Origin: HGM11525 sp036307445
GTDB lineage: Bacteria; Bacillota; Clostridia; UBA1381
DNA length: 64,000 nt
Assembly: GCA_036307445.1 (NCBI GenBank)
Contig: JAXJXP010000006.1
Span: forward strand, 62,001-126,000
Direction of reading: 5' to 3'
Position numbers and translations under genes: made by a program. The notes under the pieces were generated by a model. The model was not told the origin of the DNA. It did not search any database and was given only the letters and a program-made list of their open reading frames with translations. This document shows positions 42,317 through 51,870 of this stretch, piece by piece (positions within the stretch are counted from its first letter, which is position 1; every line of letters starts with the position of its first letter).

Positions 42317-44242
42317 TTAGACAATCTCTGCTCCGCTCTGCAATTCATCTTTAAGAGTTGTCAAAACAGAAAGCTCATCACCGTATTCTGCAGATAAAAT
42401 CATTCCCTCCGATTCCATACCCATCATCTTTCTCGGCTTGAAGTTTGCGACAAATACAACATTCTTGCCAATAAGCTCTTCTGGCGAATGGAACTTTGCA
42501 ATTCCCGATAAAATCTGTCTAGTTTCACTTCCTACCTGAAGTGTAAACCGCAAAAGCTTGTCTGATTTTTTAACTTTTTCACATTCGATTACCTTGCCCA
42601 CTCTCAAATCGAGCTTTAAAAAGTCATCAAATTCACAGTAGTCCTTGTAGGGAGCAATCTCTATCTTCTCTTCGTCAGCATTTTCTGCTGCAAGCTCCTC
42701 TAATTTCTTTTCAACATCAATTCTTGCAAAGAGCGGAGTTGGCTCAGAAACCTTTACCCCTGACTTAAGACTGCCAAATGCTTTGATGCTGTCTACAGAA
42801 AGCACGTCTGTGTTAATCTGCTGTGCAATCTTTGATGCAGTATCGGGCATAAACGCAGATAAAAGTGATGCGATTATACGAATTGACTCTGCAAGGTTAT
42901 AAAGAACAGTGCCGAGTCTCGGCTTGTCCTCTTCATTTTTAGCCAAAATCCACGGAGTTGTTTCGTCAATGTACTTATTAGCACGGTTTACAATCTCCCA
43001 AATCTCATCTAAGCTATCTGCAATATGCCAGGTTTCCATCTTTTTAGTGATTTTATCAAGTGCACCTAAGCAAACAGCCTTCAAATCAGCATCAAAATTG
43101 CCTTCTGCTACAGGTTCAGGGATAATGCCGTCAAAGTATTTGTTAATCATAGCAACCGTTCTGTTGACTAAGTTGCCTAATGTATTTGCAAGGTCCGAGT
43201 TGAAACGGTTAATAAACACCTCGTAGGTTATTGTACCGTCGCTAGCAAACGGCATTTCGTGGAGTGAGTAATATCTTACCGCATCAACACCGAAATGACG
43301 CACCAAGTCCTCGGCATAAATTACATTTCCTCTTGACTTGGACATCTTCTCGCCGTTTTCGCCAAAGAGCATCCACGGGTGTCCAAATACCTGCTTTGGA
43401 AGCGGTTCGCCCAACGCCATAAGCATAATCGGCCAGTAGATAGTATGAAAACGCAGAATATCCTTACCGATAATATGCACGTCTGCCGGCCAGTATTTCT
43501 CGTAAAGCTCGCCCTTCTTATCGGGTGAATAACCCAGTGCCGTAATATAATTGGAAAGTGCATCAATCCATACATATACAATATGTCCGGGGTCAAACTC
43601 AACCGGAATACCCCATGTAAAGCTTGTTCTCGACACGCACAAATCCTGAAGTCCTGGCTTAATGAAGTTATTTATCATTTCCTTCTTGCGAGATTCAGGC
43701 TGGATAAAGTCGGGGTTGTTTTCTATATACTCAATAAGCTTATCCTGATATTTGCCAAGCTTTAAGAAATATGCTTCCTCTTTTGTCTTTTTAACCTCTC
43801 TGCCACAGTCGGGGCATTTGCCGTCAACTAATTGAGTCTCTGTCCAGAAGGACTCACACGGAGTACAGTAAAGTCCCTCATACTCCGACTTATAGATATC
43901 ACCCTGCTCATAAAGCTTTTTGAAAATCTTCTTAACCGCTTCAACATGATAATCGTCGGTAGTACGGATAAACTTATCATAGCTTATGGAAAGCATATCC
44001 GCTATATCTTTAATCTGACCTGCAATGCGGTCAACATACAGCTTCGGTTCAATGCCTTCTGCCTCGGCAATTTCCTGTATTTTCTGACCGTGCTCGTCTG
44101 TTCCTGTCAGGAAAAATACATCATCACCTAAAAATCTTCTCCATCTCGCAATTGCGTCGGTCAGAATAATTTCATATGTGTTACCGATATGAGGCTTGCG
44201 TGATGTGTACGCAATCGCTGTTGTAATATAAAACTTGCTCAC
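42317..44242 (-). CDS. metG: Methionyl-tRNA synthetase
   Basis: 641 residues from GTG 44242, which has AAGGAG 8 bases upstream; an earlier GTG (44251) overlaps that site. Class I: HIGN (KPHIGNTYE), zinc knuckle CTPCESFWTETQLVDGKCPDC, KMSKS (GEKMSKSRGN), and a C-terminal Trbp111-like tRNA-binding domain (DDFLKLDLRVGKVIECEKVKK). Its start lies 5 bases after the ytvI-like stop codon. Confidence 0.96.
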   Translation of the reverse strand: MSKFYITTAIAYTSRKPHIGNTYEIILTDAIARWRRFLGDDVFFLTGTDEHGQKIQEIAEAEGIEPKLYVDRIAGQIKDIADMLSISYDKFIRTTDDYHVEAVKKIFKKLYEQGDIYKSEYEGLYCTPCESFWTETQLVDGKCPDCGREVKKTKEEAYFLKLGKYQDKLIEYIENNPDFIQPESRKKEMINNFIKPGLQDLCVSRTSFTWGIPVEFDPGHIVYVWIDALSNYITALGYSPDKKGELYEKYWPADVHIIGKDILRFHTIYWPIMLMALGEPLPKQVFGHPWMLFGENGEKMSKSRGNVIYAEDLVRHFGVDAVRYYSLHEMPFASDGTITYEVFINRFNSDLANTLGNLVNRTVAMINKYFDGIIPEPVAEGNFDADLKAVCLGALDKITKKMETWHIADSLDEIWEIVNRANKYIDETTPWILAKNEEDKPRLGTVLYNLAESIRIIASLLSAFMPDTASKIAQQINTDVLSVDSIKAFGSLKSGVKVSEPTPLFARIDVEKKLEELAAENADEEKIEIAPYKDYCEFDDFLKLDLRVGKVIECEKVKKSDKLLRFTLQVGSETRQILSGIAKFHSPEELIGKNVVFVANFKPRKMMGMESEGMILSAEYGDELSVLTTLKDELQSGAEIV

Positions 44243-44247
44243 TAAAT

Positions 44248-45405
44248 TCACTCCTTAAGCTGTTGTTTGATATTATTTATTTCTTTTGCAATTAACTGCT
44301 TTGCATTTTTCATAAATTCGATGATGCCATCGAAAAATCCCGCTCTTTTAAAGCTTATAAACAGCATCAAAAGCATCGGTCCTACAATCATACCGCCGAT
44401 TGAGAAAAGACGGTAGCCTATATACATCGCCATAAGCGTAAGTATAGGATTCATACCTATTTTCTGGCTTACAATTTTCGGCTCTATCATCTGTCTTGTA
44501 AATATAACACACAGATAGATAATAACAAGACCTATTCCACGTCCGAACTCAGAAGTTAAAAAGGATATTGCCGCCCACGTTAACAGCACTGCACCGCTTC
44601 CAAAAAACGGCAAAGCGTCAAAAAACGCTGTAACCAACGCAATTAGAAGGCTATACTCGATACCGAGAATATTAAGCCCTATAAAAAGTATTATAAAGGC
44701 GAAGAACATAATTATTAGCTGTGCCTTAACATAACCGCCTATATAACGTCTTATCTCGACCTTCATTCTTTCAAATTTGGTCTGTATGCTTTCCGGCATA
44801 GTGTTAGAAATCGCTTTTCTGACCGTTTCTGCATCACTTATCATAAAGAAAGAGGACAGCAGGAACACGATTGCTGATACAAATATACCCGGTACACTCT
44901 TTGCGATATTGCCCGCAGATTTAAATAGCGGTGTATACTCCATTTCGGCAAGTCCGGATATTGACGTTGTGAAATTTCTGCCCACTTCGTCAAACATTTC
45001 CTGTACCGCATCAGGCATTGCTTCATAAATTGACGAAAACTTATGTGATAACGCCTCCCAGGCATTTACTATGTTTATCTGAATTACCGGAAGATTGGCA
45101 TATATACTCCGTATTTCATCAACTATTTTCAAAATGGCACTCGTAAGTATTCCGCCAACAACACCTATACATATAAGTATTACCAGCACCGCAGCCAGAT
45201 TTCTCGGCAGGCGAAATCTCTTTTCAAGCAGATTTGCCAGCGGATTTACCAAAAGCGAGAACAGATATCCAATCACAAACGGTAGGAATAGATGCAAAAT
45301 TTTGCCCAGAAGAGCAAGTATATCAGGGAAGAAAACTATCAAAAGGATAACTGCAACAAGTATCACTGCAGCTATAATTGCAAGCTTTATCCTTTTACCA
45401 AGCAT
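44248..45405 (-). CDS. ytvI: AI-2E family / YtvI-like membrane protein
   Basis: 385 residues from ATG 45405 (GAGG 9 bases upstream). About eight membrane helices: two pairs at the N-terminus, a long soluble middle (about 85-150), then helices containing FFDALPFFGSGAVLL and a C-terminal VGPMLLML helix. This is the AI-2E permease superfamily; the N-terminal arrangement and Clostridia context suggest the sporulation protein YtvI. Whether it transports anything is unknown. Lies between apgM and metG in one operon. Confidence 0.75.
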   Translation of the reverse strand: MLGKRIKLAIIAAVILVAVILLIVFFPDILALLGKILHLFLPFVIGYLFSLLVNPLANLLEKRFRLPRNLAAVLVILICIGVVGGILTSAILKIVDEIRSIYANLPVIQINIVNAWEALSHKFSSIYEAMPDAVQEMFDEVGRNFTTSISGLAEMEYTPLFKSAGNIAKSVPGIFVSAIVFLLSSFFMISDAETVRKAISNTMPESIQTKFERMKVEIRRYIGGYVKAQLIIMFFAFIILFIGLNILGIEYSLLIALVTAFFDALPFFGSGAVLLTWAAISFLTSEFGRGIGLVIIYLCVIFTRQMIEPKIVSQKIGMNPILTLMAMYIGYRLFSIGGMIVGPMLLMLFISFKRAGFFDGIIEFMKNAKQLIAKEINNIKQQLKE

Positions 45406-45432
45406 TCTCATCACCTCGTATTTTTCAATATA

Positions 45433-46641
45433 TTATCTGCCAAGCAGCTTCTTCATAAGCTCTGTTCCCTCAGCAAGATATACGCCTGTACTTTCGGCAT
45501 TCTTTTCGTTATAGTCAAGACCGCTGCCCTTATTCCCGGTAGAATCAAACAGGATATATGGCACAGGGTCGGATACGTGAGTTTTGAGCTTAATGGGAGT
45601 AGGATGGTCAGGAAGTATCAGCATACGGTAGTCGATGCCTCTTTTCCCAAGCTCGTCCTTCAAAAAGCCTACTACTTTGTTATCAATCAGCTCAACCGAC
45701 AGCTTTTTGTGCAAAGCATCACCCTGATGTCCGCACTCGTCGGGGGCCTCCATATGTATATACACAAAGTCCGCGCCGTCCAATAAAGTATCAAGCGCCG
45801 CCTGAGCCTTGCCGTCAAAGTTAGTTTCGTATGTGCCACACGCACCCTCTACATCAATAGAATTCATATCTGCACAGTTTGCAATACCTTTTATGAGGTC
45901 AACGGCAGATATAACACTTCCCTTAACACCAAACTTGTCCTCAAATCTCTCTAAAACAGGCTTACTTCCCTCTCCCCAAATCCAGATTGAGTTTGCAGGA
46001 TTCTTACCCTCTGCAATTCTCTTTTGGTTTACAGGGTGATTTTTAAGAATTTGCTCCGATTTCATCATAAATTCCAAAAGCTTTTCGCTGTTTTCGCCCT
46101 TGGGTAGATATTCTGTTACCTTACGGTCGGAAATATCGTGCGGAGGCGTTAAATCGACATTTGTACTTCCGCCCTGCCATACCAGCAAATGACGATAGCT
46201 TACACCGCTGTAAAAATGTATTATATCGGTATGAAGCTCCTTTTCAACCGCTGCGATAAGCTCTGCCGCCTCAGCAGTTGTAATTTCGCCTGCCGAATAA
46301 TCTATCATAGTCTTGTCCGCATAGTTTTCCTCATCGGAAAGTGTAACAAGATTTGCACGGAAGGTAATATCATCATCACGAAGCTTTACACCGATAGATG
46401 CTGCCTCAAGCGGTGAACGGCCTGTATAACACCTGGTTGTGTCATAACCCATAACCGACAAATTAGCAACATCACTGCCCGGCTTTAATCCGTCGGGAAC
46501 TGTCTTTACAAGACCGAGCTCGCCATTTTTACTCATAAAGTCCATATTAGGCTTATCTGCAACATCAAGTATAGTTTTTCCGCCAAACTCGTCAACGGCA
46601 TAATCTGCCATACCGTCACCCAAAACTACTATATATTTCAT
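45433..46641 (-). CDS. apgM: Cofactor-independent phosphoglycerate mutase, archaeal type
   Basis: 402 residues. Alkaline-phosphatase-superfamily fold: metal-binding VVLGDGMADY at the N-terminus, the nucleophile region GSDVANLSVMGYDTTRCYTG, HMEAPDECGHQGD, and the second metal site LPDHPTPIKLKTH. Interconverts 3- and 2-phosphoglycerate. The start A is the last base of the degV stop (TAATG), so they are coupled. Confidence 0.92.
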   Translation of the reverse strand: MKYIVVLGDGMADYAVDEFGGKTILDVADKPNMDFMSKNGELGLVKTVPDGLKPGSDVANLSVMGYDTTRCYTGRSPLEAASIGVKLRDDDITFRANLVTLSDEENYADKTMIDYSAGEITTAEAAELIAAVEKELHTDIIHFYSGVSYRHLLVWQGGSTNVDLTPPHDISDRKVTEYLPKGENSEKLLEFMMKSEQILKNHPVNQKRIAEGKNPANSIWIWGEGSKPVLERFEDKFGVKGSVISAVDLIKGIANCADMNSIDVEGACGTYETNFDGKAQAALDTLLDGADFVYIHMEAPDECGHQGDALHKKLSVELIDNKVVGFLKDELGKRGIDYRMLILPDHPTPIKLKTHVSDPVPYILFDSTGNKGSGLDYNEKNAESTGVYLAEGTELMKKLLGR

Positions 46642-47507
46642 TACGCATTCTCCTTGTAGTAAATCGCTGCCAAAACTCCGGGGCCTGTGTGAGTACCGAT
46701 AACCGGTCCTATTTCACAAACCTCACAAATTTTATCCTCACCAAATTCCGCCGCTAAAACCTCTACAAATCTGTCAATCTCTTCGGGGTTAGAGTGTACA
46801 ATCATAAACTTAGCCTTATCTGCAACAAAGCCCTCGCTCTCTTTGATAATATCTATCATCTTTGAGAAGACCTTTTTCTTACCTCTTATTTTTGCAATTG
46901 TTGTAATCATTCCGTCTCTTACACTAAGTGCCGGCTTAATATCAAGCATTGTTCCGACAACGGCAGTCGTCTTTGTAATTCTTCCGCCCTTCATAAGATA
47001 GTTAAGGTCGTCAACAACAAAGCAGGCATCCCATTTAGCTACATACGCTGTCGTCTTTTCCACTATTTCGTCAGCAGATGCACCCGCCTCGATAAGCTCT
47101 ATCGCATATAGCACCGTAGCCGCGATATAATGAGAAAATGCCATTGTATCCACTATTCTGATATCAAGCTGAGGATTCTCTTCCATTATCTCCTTGGAAA
47201 CAAGTGTTGCTGTCTGGAACTGACCGCTCGCTTTGGATGAAAGTGTATAGAATATAAGTGTTTCGCATTCCTTGGCAGCCTTAAGCATAGCATCGTACAT
47301 TGTCTGATAAGGCGTCTGGGCTGTTTTGGGATGAACAGCACACTCCTTTATCTTCTTATAAAATTCCTCATTTGAAAGCTCTTCGTGTGCAACAAAGCTT
47401 TCCTCACCAAAGGTAACAATAAAATTCACCTTTGTGATGTCGTATTGGTCGATATACTTTTGAGGCATATCGGCACTTGTGTCAATCATAAGTCCTATCC
47501 TTTTCAT
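46641..47507 (-). CDS. DegV family fatty-acid-binding protein
   Basis: 288 residues. LMIDTSADMP at the N-terminus, HPKTAQTPYQ, the FYTLSSKASGQFQTA lipid-head loop, and GPVIGTHTGPGVLA near the C-terminus mark DegV proteins. Bacillota members (FakB) hand fatty acids to the kinase FakA; no fakA is near. Coupled to apgM. Confidence 0.92.
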   Translation of the reverse strand: MKRIGLMIDTSADMPQKYIDQYDITKVNFIVTFGEESFVAHEELSNEEFYKKIKECAVHPKTAQTPYQTMYDAMLKAAKECETLIFYTLSSKASGQFQTATLVSKEIMEENPQLDIRIVDTMAFSHYIAATVLYAIELIEAGASADEIVEKTTAYVAKWDACFVVDDLNYLMKGGRITKTTAVVGTMLDIKPALSVRDGMITTIAKIRGKKKVFSKMIDIIKESEGFVADKAKFMIVHSNPEEIDRFVEVLAAEFGEDKICEVCEIGPVIGTHTGPGVLAAIYYKENA

Positions 47508-47522
47508 AATTCTTTTCCTTTC

Positions 47523-48014
47523 TTACCATTGAAATCTGGTCAGTTGCCCGTCCGCCTTTAATGCTTGAAAACCTGTCTGCCTTAAAGCCTCATATGCTAC
47601 AATTGCTACTGCATTTGAGAGGTTAAGGCTTCTCGCCTCACTTATCATCGGTATTCTGATACAGCGTTCGGGATTTTTATATAACAGCTCCTCCGGAAGC
47701 CCTTTGGTTTCCTTACCAAACAATATATAATCTCCGTCCTGAAACTCACTGTCTGCATATGTATATTGTGCCTTTGTGGTTGAGTAGAAAAATCTGCCGT
47801 CCTTATTCTGTTCAAAGAACTCGTCCAAGTTTTCATAATACTTTATGCCCAAAAGATGCCAGTAATCAAGGCCTGCTCTTTTAAGCTTTTTATCATCAAT
47901 TTCAAAGCCCATCGGCTTTACTATGTGAAGCTTGCTGCCCGTTGCCGCACAGGTGCGTGCAATATTGCCGGTATTCTGCGGAATTTCCGGCTCCACCAAT
48001 ACTATATTAAACAT
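47523..48014 (-). CDS. trmL: tRNA (cytidine/uridine-2'-O-)-methyltransferase TrmL
   Basis: 163 residues, a small SPOUT methyltransferase with the C-terminal knot: NTGNIARTCAATG, LFGKETKGLPEELL, IPMISEARSLNLSNAVAIV. Methylates the wobble ribose of tRNA-Leu. First gene of the trmL-degV-apgM-ytvI-metG-proS run, behind a good promoter. Confidence 0.94.
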   Translation of the reverse strand: MFNIVLVEPEIPQNTGNIARTCAATGSKLHIVKPMGFEIDDKKLKRAGLDYWHLLGIKYYENLDEFFEQNKDGRFFYSTTKAQYTYADSEFQDGDYILFGKETKGLPEELLYKNPERCIRIPMISEARSLNLSNAVAIVAYEALRQTGFQALKADGQLTRFQW

Positions 48015-48055
48015 TCTTTTTACTCCATTTATGAGGTTAGTATATTAACCATATT

Positions 48056-48084
48056 ATTATACACTAAATCCCGTCAAAGTACAA
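48056..48084 (-). promoter_or_regulatory. Promoter of trmL and its operon
   Basis: On the minus strand TTGTAC (48084-48079), 17 bases, TATAAT (48061-48056). Confidence 0.7.
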
Positions 48085-48130
48085 TACAAATTTCGCATTT
48101 TTAGGAGTTTTAACCAACTTTTTTCCCATC

Positions 48131-49006
48131 TTACGCCCTTGGATGTGTTTTATAATATATATCCTTTATGTTCGACTTTACAAAACCCGAATAAATCCTC
48201 GTCGTCGATATGTCCGAATGACCGAGCATATCCTGAATTGCTGCAAGGTCTGCCCCGTTTTCAAGAAGATGTGCAGCAAAGGAATTTCTGAGTATATGCG
48301 GTGTTATATCAGCCTCAATCCCCGTCTTTTCCTTATAAGTTTTTATAAGCTTCCAAAAACCCTGCCTTGACATTCTCTCTCCGTTATAATTAAGAAACAG
48401 CGCATCGGTTATCTTATCCTTTCTGAGCTGCTCTCTAGCAGACTGAATGTATCTGTTTAGTGCCCTTGCCGCAAGCTGACCTATAGGCAGTATTCTTTCT
48501 CTTGCGCCGCCCATACATCTCAAAAAGCCTGCATCTGTATTTACATCTCTTACATCGAGTGCGATAAGCTCGGAAACCTTTATCCCCGTAGCATACAAGA
48601 CCTCAAGCATCGCACGGTCCCGTCTGCCTTTTACCGTTTTTGTATCAGGGGCAGATAAAAGCCTGTCCACCTCACGCGCCGTTAAAATCTGCGGACTCTT
48701 CCTCGAAACAGACGGCGCATCAAGGTTTAGCGTAGGGTCTGACATAGGGTATCCGCTATCTATCAGATAGGTATAAAATGCTCTAAGCGATGCAAGAGTG
48801 CGGGTTACGGTAGCCGCCGCCTTACCCTCCTTCTGCAAAGACAAGAGATATGTCAGAACTGTTGATTTTGTTGTATCGAATATGCTCATTATGCCATTGT
48901 CCTCAAGAAAATCAAGATATTTTAAAACGTCATGCTTATAGGACATAACTGTATTTTCCGCCTTTTCCGACAATGACTTTACAAACCCTTCAATATGCCC
49001 TCGCAT
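48131..49006 (-). CDS. xerD: XerD-like tyrosine recombinase
   Basis: 291 residues, the XerC/D size. N-terminal SAM-like domain (1-90) and a C-terminal catalytic domain with HILRNSFAAHLLENGADLAA and LGHSDISTTRIYSG (nucleophile Tyr). The first catalytic Arg, normally in TGLRVSEL, is Lys here (ATGIKVSELIAL); the codon reads AAG. XerD resolves chromosome dimers at dif. Next to a spoIIM-like gene, as often in Clostridia. XerC is not in the window. Confidence 0.87.
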   Translation of the reverse strand: MRGHIEGFVKSLSEKAENTVMSYKHDVLKYLDFLEDNGIMSIFDTTKSTVLTYLLSLQKEGKAAATVTRTLASLRAFYTYLIDSGYPMSDPTLNLDAPSVSRKSPQILTAREVDRLLSAPDTKTVKGRRDRAMLEVLYATGIKVSELIALDVRDVNTDAGFLRCMGGARERILPIGQLAARALNRYIQSAREQLRKDKITDALFLNYNGERMSRQGFWKLIKTYKEKTGIEADITPHILRNSFAAHLLENGADLAAIQDMLGHSDISTTRIYSGFVKSNIKDIYYKTHPRA

Positions 49007-49029
49007 AATGCTTCCTCCTTCTTTGAAAG

Positions 49030-49545
49030 TTAAATACCTTTAATAGCCGTACCCACCAGCGCTCCCGACATTGCAGCCGACAGCATAGCGGCTCCCAGTA
49101 TCAGCAAAAGACACATACCGCTTACTGCAAGATATGCCGCCATACTGTTCTTCTGCGAAGTCAAAGCGCACATAACAGCCGCCGACATAAGAAGCACCAC
49201 CGGTGCTCCCAAAACATCCAGAAAACACATACCAATTCCTTTAATTCCAAGTATTCTGAGTATTGCAGTTACCGAAAAACCGTCTACAAATCCCCTCATT
49301 GCTATTGTAGCAGCCACCGTAACACCGCCAAATTTGAAAAAGGCGGAGAAAAACAGCACCGACCACATTAAGAGAGCGGATATAACCGCTGTACCTGTCA
49401 AAATGCTGATTTCACCGCCCGAAAATCCCGAAAAATAATCATACAAAAGCTCCGACCCGGTTCTAACAGCCGAAAAACCACCTACTGTTACCCCTGCCGC
49501 AAAGACCGCCAAACCAGCAGCGAGCCATCTTATAACTCTACTCAT
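49030..49545 (-). CDS. spoIIM: SpoIIM-like membrane protein
   Basis: 171 residues with four to five hydrophobic helices (WLAAGLAVFAAGVTVGGFSA, ILTGTAVISALLMWSVLFFSAFF, LSAAMSGALVGTAIKGI). Weak motif content, but size, topology, the FKFGG.T.A...RGF segment and the place beside xerD fit stage II sporulation protein M, which drives engulfment with SpoIID/P. Call rests partly on context. Confidence 0.6.
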   Translation of the reverse strand: MSRVIRWLAAGLAVFAAGVTVGGFSAVRTGSELLYDYFSGFSGGEISILTGTAVISALLMWSVLFFSAFFKFGGVTVAATIAMRGFVDGFSVTAILRILGIKGIGMCFLDVLGAPVVLLMSAAVMCALTSQKNSMAAYLAVSGMCLLLILGAAMLSAAMSGALVGTAIKGI

Positions 49546-49606
49546 TTCCCCACTCCTTTTCCTTGGAAATATACTGTTTAAATATATTCCAGAATAGGAG
49601 CAGAAA

Positions 49607-50524
49607 TTACAAAAGTCTTAATATTCGCTCAAAGTTGCCGTAACAAATCTTCTCTATAATTTTGTCCGAATAACCGTGTTCTTTAAACGCTGCAACAAGA
49701 TTATTCATATCCTGTACACCCGTAAGGTCCTGAGGAAGAACGTCCACTCCGTCAAAATCAGAGCCTAAACCGATATGATTTTCGCCACCAAGCTTTAGGA
49801 AATGGTCTATATGCTTAATTATATTTTTTATGTATGCTTTATTTCGTCTGTTAAGGAATTTGGGATAGAAGTTTATTCCCACAACTCCGCCCCTCGAGCA
49901 GATGGCGCTAAACTGCTCATCAGTAAGATTTCTCTTATTGTCGCAAACCGAACGAGAACAGGAATGTGTGGCAACCACCGGCCAGCTTGTAACACGCATC
50001 ACATCCCAGAAGGATTGCTCATTAAGGTGCGACACATCCACAATAATGCCCTTTTTGCAAAGCTTTTCTATAATCTTTCTGCCTTGCTCGGTAAGCCTTT
50101 TTTCGCTATCTACTCCGCCTGCAATATGGTTTGCACCATTCCACGTAAGAGACACGAACCTTACTCCCATATCATAAAGCTTGTCCACATCCGCACCCGA
50201 TTTAATAGGCTCTCCGCCTTCCAAACTGATAAACGCCGCTACGTTTCCGTTTGCAAGCGCCTCTTCTCTTTGGTTATTATCTGTGCAAAGTTCTATTTTG
50301 TTAGTCTTCTTCTCCACTTCAAAGCGAAGCTTGTTTATAATCGCTTCCGCTCTGTCCATTGGTGCGTTATGGTATTCGGGCGCAATATATGCTGCAAAAA
50401 TCTGTGTATAGCCTTTGGGCATTCTTGTCAAGTCAAGATGACAGTCATTTTTCTTAAGTACCTTCCGGTTGTCAAGCAACACTGATGCTGTATCACAATG
50501 TGCGTCAATAAACATCGTAATCAC
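49607..50524 (-). CDS. Membrane dipeptidase (renal dipeptidase family)
   Basis: 305 residues from GTG 50524 (AGGAG 5 bases upstream); an ATG at 50515 also fits. Peptidase M19: zinc motif MFIDAHCDT, FISLEGGEP, VDVSHLNEQSFWDV, ATHSCSRSV and GLGSDFDGVD. No signal peptide, so cytosolic here. Hydrolyses dipeptides, often with a D-residue. Overlap with its neighbours is absent. Confidence 0.92.
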   Translation of the reverse strand: MITMFIDAHCDTASVLLDNRKVLKKNDCHLDLTRMPKGYTQIFAAYIAPEYHNAPMDRAEAIINKLRFEVEKKTNKIELCTDNNQREEALANGNVAAFISLEGGEPIKSGADVDKLYDMGVRFVSLTWNGANHIAGGVDSEKRLTEQGRKIIEKLCKKGIIVDVSHLNEQSFWDVMRVTSWPVVATHSCSRSVCDNKRNLTDEQFSAICSRGGVVGINFYPKFLNRRNKAYIKNIIKHIDHFLKLGGENHIGLGSDFDGVDVLPQDLTGVQDMNNLVAAFKEHGYSDKIIEKICYGNFERILRLL

Positions 50525-50590
50525 AATATCTCCTTTCAAAATCCCTTTTTTTCCAAGGTAAGGGGAATCATTTTACAGCCGTGGTTAAAT

Positions 50591-51283
50591 TTATTTTTCT
50601 GCACGTGGGAAAATTAGTGCAGCAATTGCCGCCGCAGGAACAGATGCGATAATTACCGCCCACCCTGCCGATATGCCGCTAAGTACACTCCACCAACTAA
50701 TCAAAGCAGAAATCGCAATAGCTATCCCTGCCGCAAAGGCTACCGCCTTATCCGCTCTTGCTTCAGGAAGCACTATCGCAACAAACATTGCATAAAGTCC
50801 TATGCCCAGAGCCGACGAAACAGCATCGCCTAAAAGATTTCCCGCAACAGCACCCAGCGTCGTTCCGAGACACCAGCCTATATACGGTGCAAGTATAAGT
50901 CCCGACATATATGTAAATCCGACCTTCTGCGGCTTGGTTGACGCAACAGTAAAAATCTCATCAGTTACACCGAATGCAATCGCCATTCGTTTTGCAACAG
51001 GCATTTTTACCAGCTTCTGCGACAGAACAATACTCATCAGAAGATAGCGGATATTTATAACAAAGGTCGCAGCAGCTATTTCTGCAAGAGGTGCGCTTTT
51101 GCACATAAGGGTCAAAGCAGAAAACTGTCCCGCCGATGTCAAGTTAAGTGCCGACAATGCAACAGATACCCAAACAGGCACATTTTCAGCACTCGCCGTC
51201 ATACCAAAGGAAAAGGACACCGCTAAGTAGCCGAGTGCAATTGGCAGTCCATCCTTAATTCCGTCCATAAAAAACCTTTTCAT
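50591..51283 (-). CDS. azlC: AzlC-family amino-acid exporter subunit
   Basis: 230 residues, about seven helices. DGIKDGLPIALGYLAVSFSFGM and FGVTDEIFTVASTKP are AzlC/YgaZ motifs. AzlC works with the small protein AzlD to export branched-chain amino acids. No azlD-like frame follows on this strand before the dipeptidase. A promoter precedes it. Confidence 0.9.
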   Translation of the reverse strand: MKRFFMDGIKDGLPIALGYLAVSFSFGMTASAENVPVWVSVALSALNLTSAGQFSALTLMCKSAPLAEIAAATFVINIRYLLMSIVLSQKLVKMPVAKRMAIAFGVTDEIFTVASTKPQKVGFTYMSGLILAPYIGWCLGTTLGAVAGNLLGDAVSSALGIGLYAMFVAIVLPEARADKAVAFAAGIAIAISALISWWSVLSGISAGWAVIIASVPAAAIAALIFPRAEK

Positions 51284-51318
51284 TCCAAACTCCGTTTGTA
51301 CATAATAATTCAGTTTAT

Positions 51319-51347
51319 ATTATCTCTCAAAAACACCATTTTGTCAA
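51319..51347 (-). promoter_or_regulatory. Promoter of azlC
   Basis: On the minus strand TTGACA (51347-51342), 17 bases, GATAAT (51324-51319). Confidence 0.7.
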
Positions 51348-51398
51348 TAGGAAGACAAAAAATCTCTACTTTATATAATGCTATTTATAAAAATTTTG

Positions 51399-51704
51399 TC
51401 AATTTCCCGTGTCTATATCCATTCTTCCAATATGTATTCTGCCGTAATCACAGCTTAGCTTATCAATGATTTCTCTTACCTCGCCGCCCTTTTCCTTCGG
51501 TACTATCACAATCTCTGCTGTCGGATTTTTTACCATCAGTGACCGCACAACGCCCTCCATTCTTTCTGCATCGCTTTTGACATATATAATAATTCTGTCA
51601 TACTCGCCCGCATTTGCAAGAATCTGCACGCATATTTCTCTTATAAGCGCCATTACACCGTATACTGCAAAAACAGACAATACAGCTACAACAACAGCCG
51701 TCAT
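51399..51704 (-). CDS. Small membrane-anchored protein, unknown
   Basis: 101 residues. One N-terminal helix (VVVAVLSVFAVYGVMALI) followed by a compact alpha/beta-like soluble part (IIIYVKSDAERMEGVVRSLM, AEIVIVPKEKG, YGRIHIG). Start ATG has GGAAGTGA upstream. It is not AzlD: only one helix. I do not recognise the family. It stands between azlC and the divergent aconitase gene. Confidence 0.65.
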   Translation of the reverse strand: MTAVVVAVLSVFAVYGVMALIREICVQILANAGEYDRIIIYVKSDAERMEGVVRSLMVKNPTAEIVIVPKEKGGEVREIIDKLSCDYGRIHIGRMDIDTGN

Positions 51705-51806
51705 ATTCTCACTTCCTTTCCCATATATATTATGCCCGCTTCGGTCTATTTGTGAAATGTACCAAAATTCAGCCGGAGTGAGCCTTCCTTTTGTGCTTGC
51801 TTTCTC

Positions 51807-51835
51807 TTGACAAATGAGCGATAAAATTATACAAT
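51807..51835 (+). promoter_or_regulatory. Promoter of the aconitase-IDH pair
   Basis: TTGACA (51807-51812), 17 bases, TACAAT (51830-51835). Confidence 0.8.
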
Positions 51836-51870
51836 ATGTTATGTATGATTTAAAATTGGGAGGTTGTATA

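Noticed and set aside
49802..50485. 227-residue open frame antisense to the dipeptidase
   Set aside because: Shadow of a well-supported M19 peptidase; no ribosome site or family motifs.
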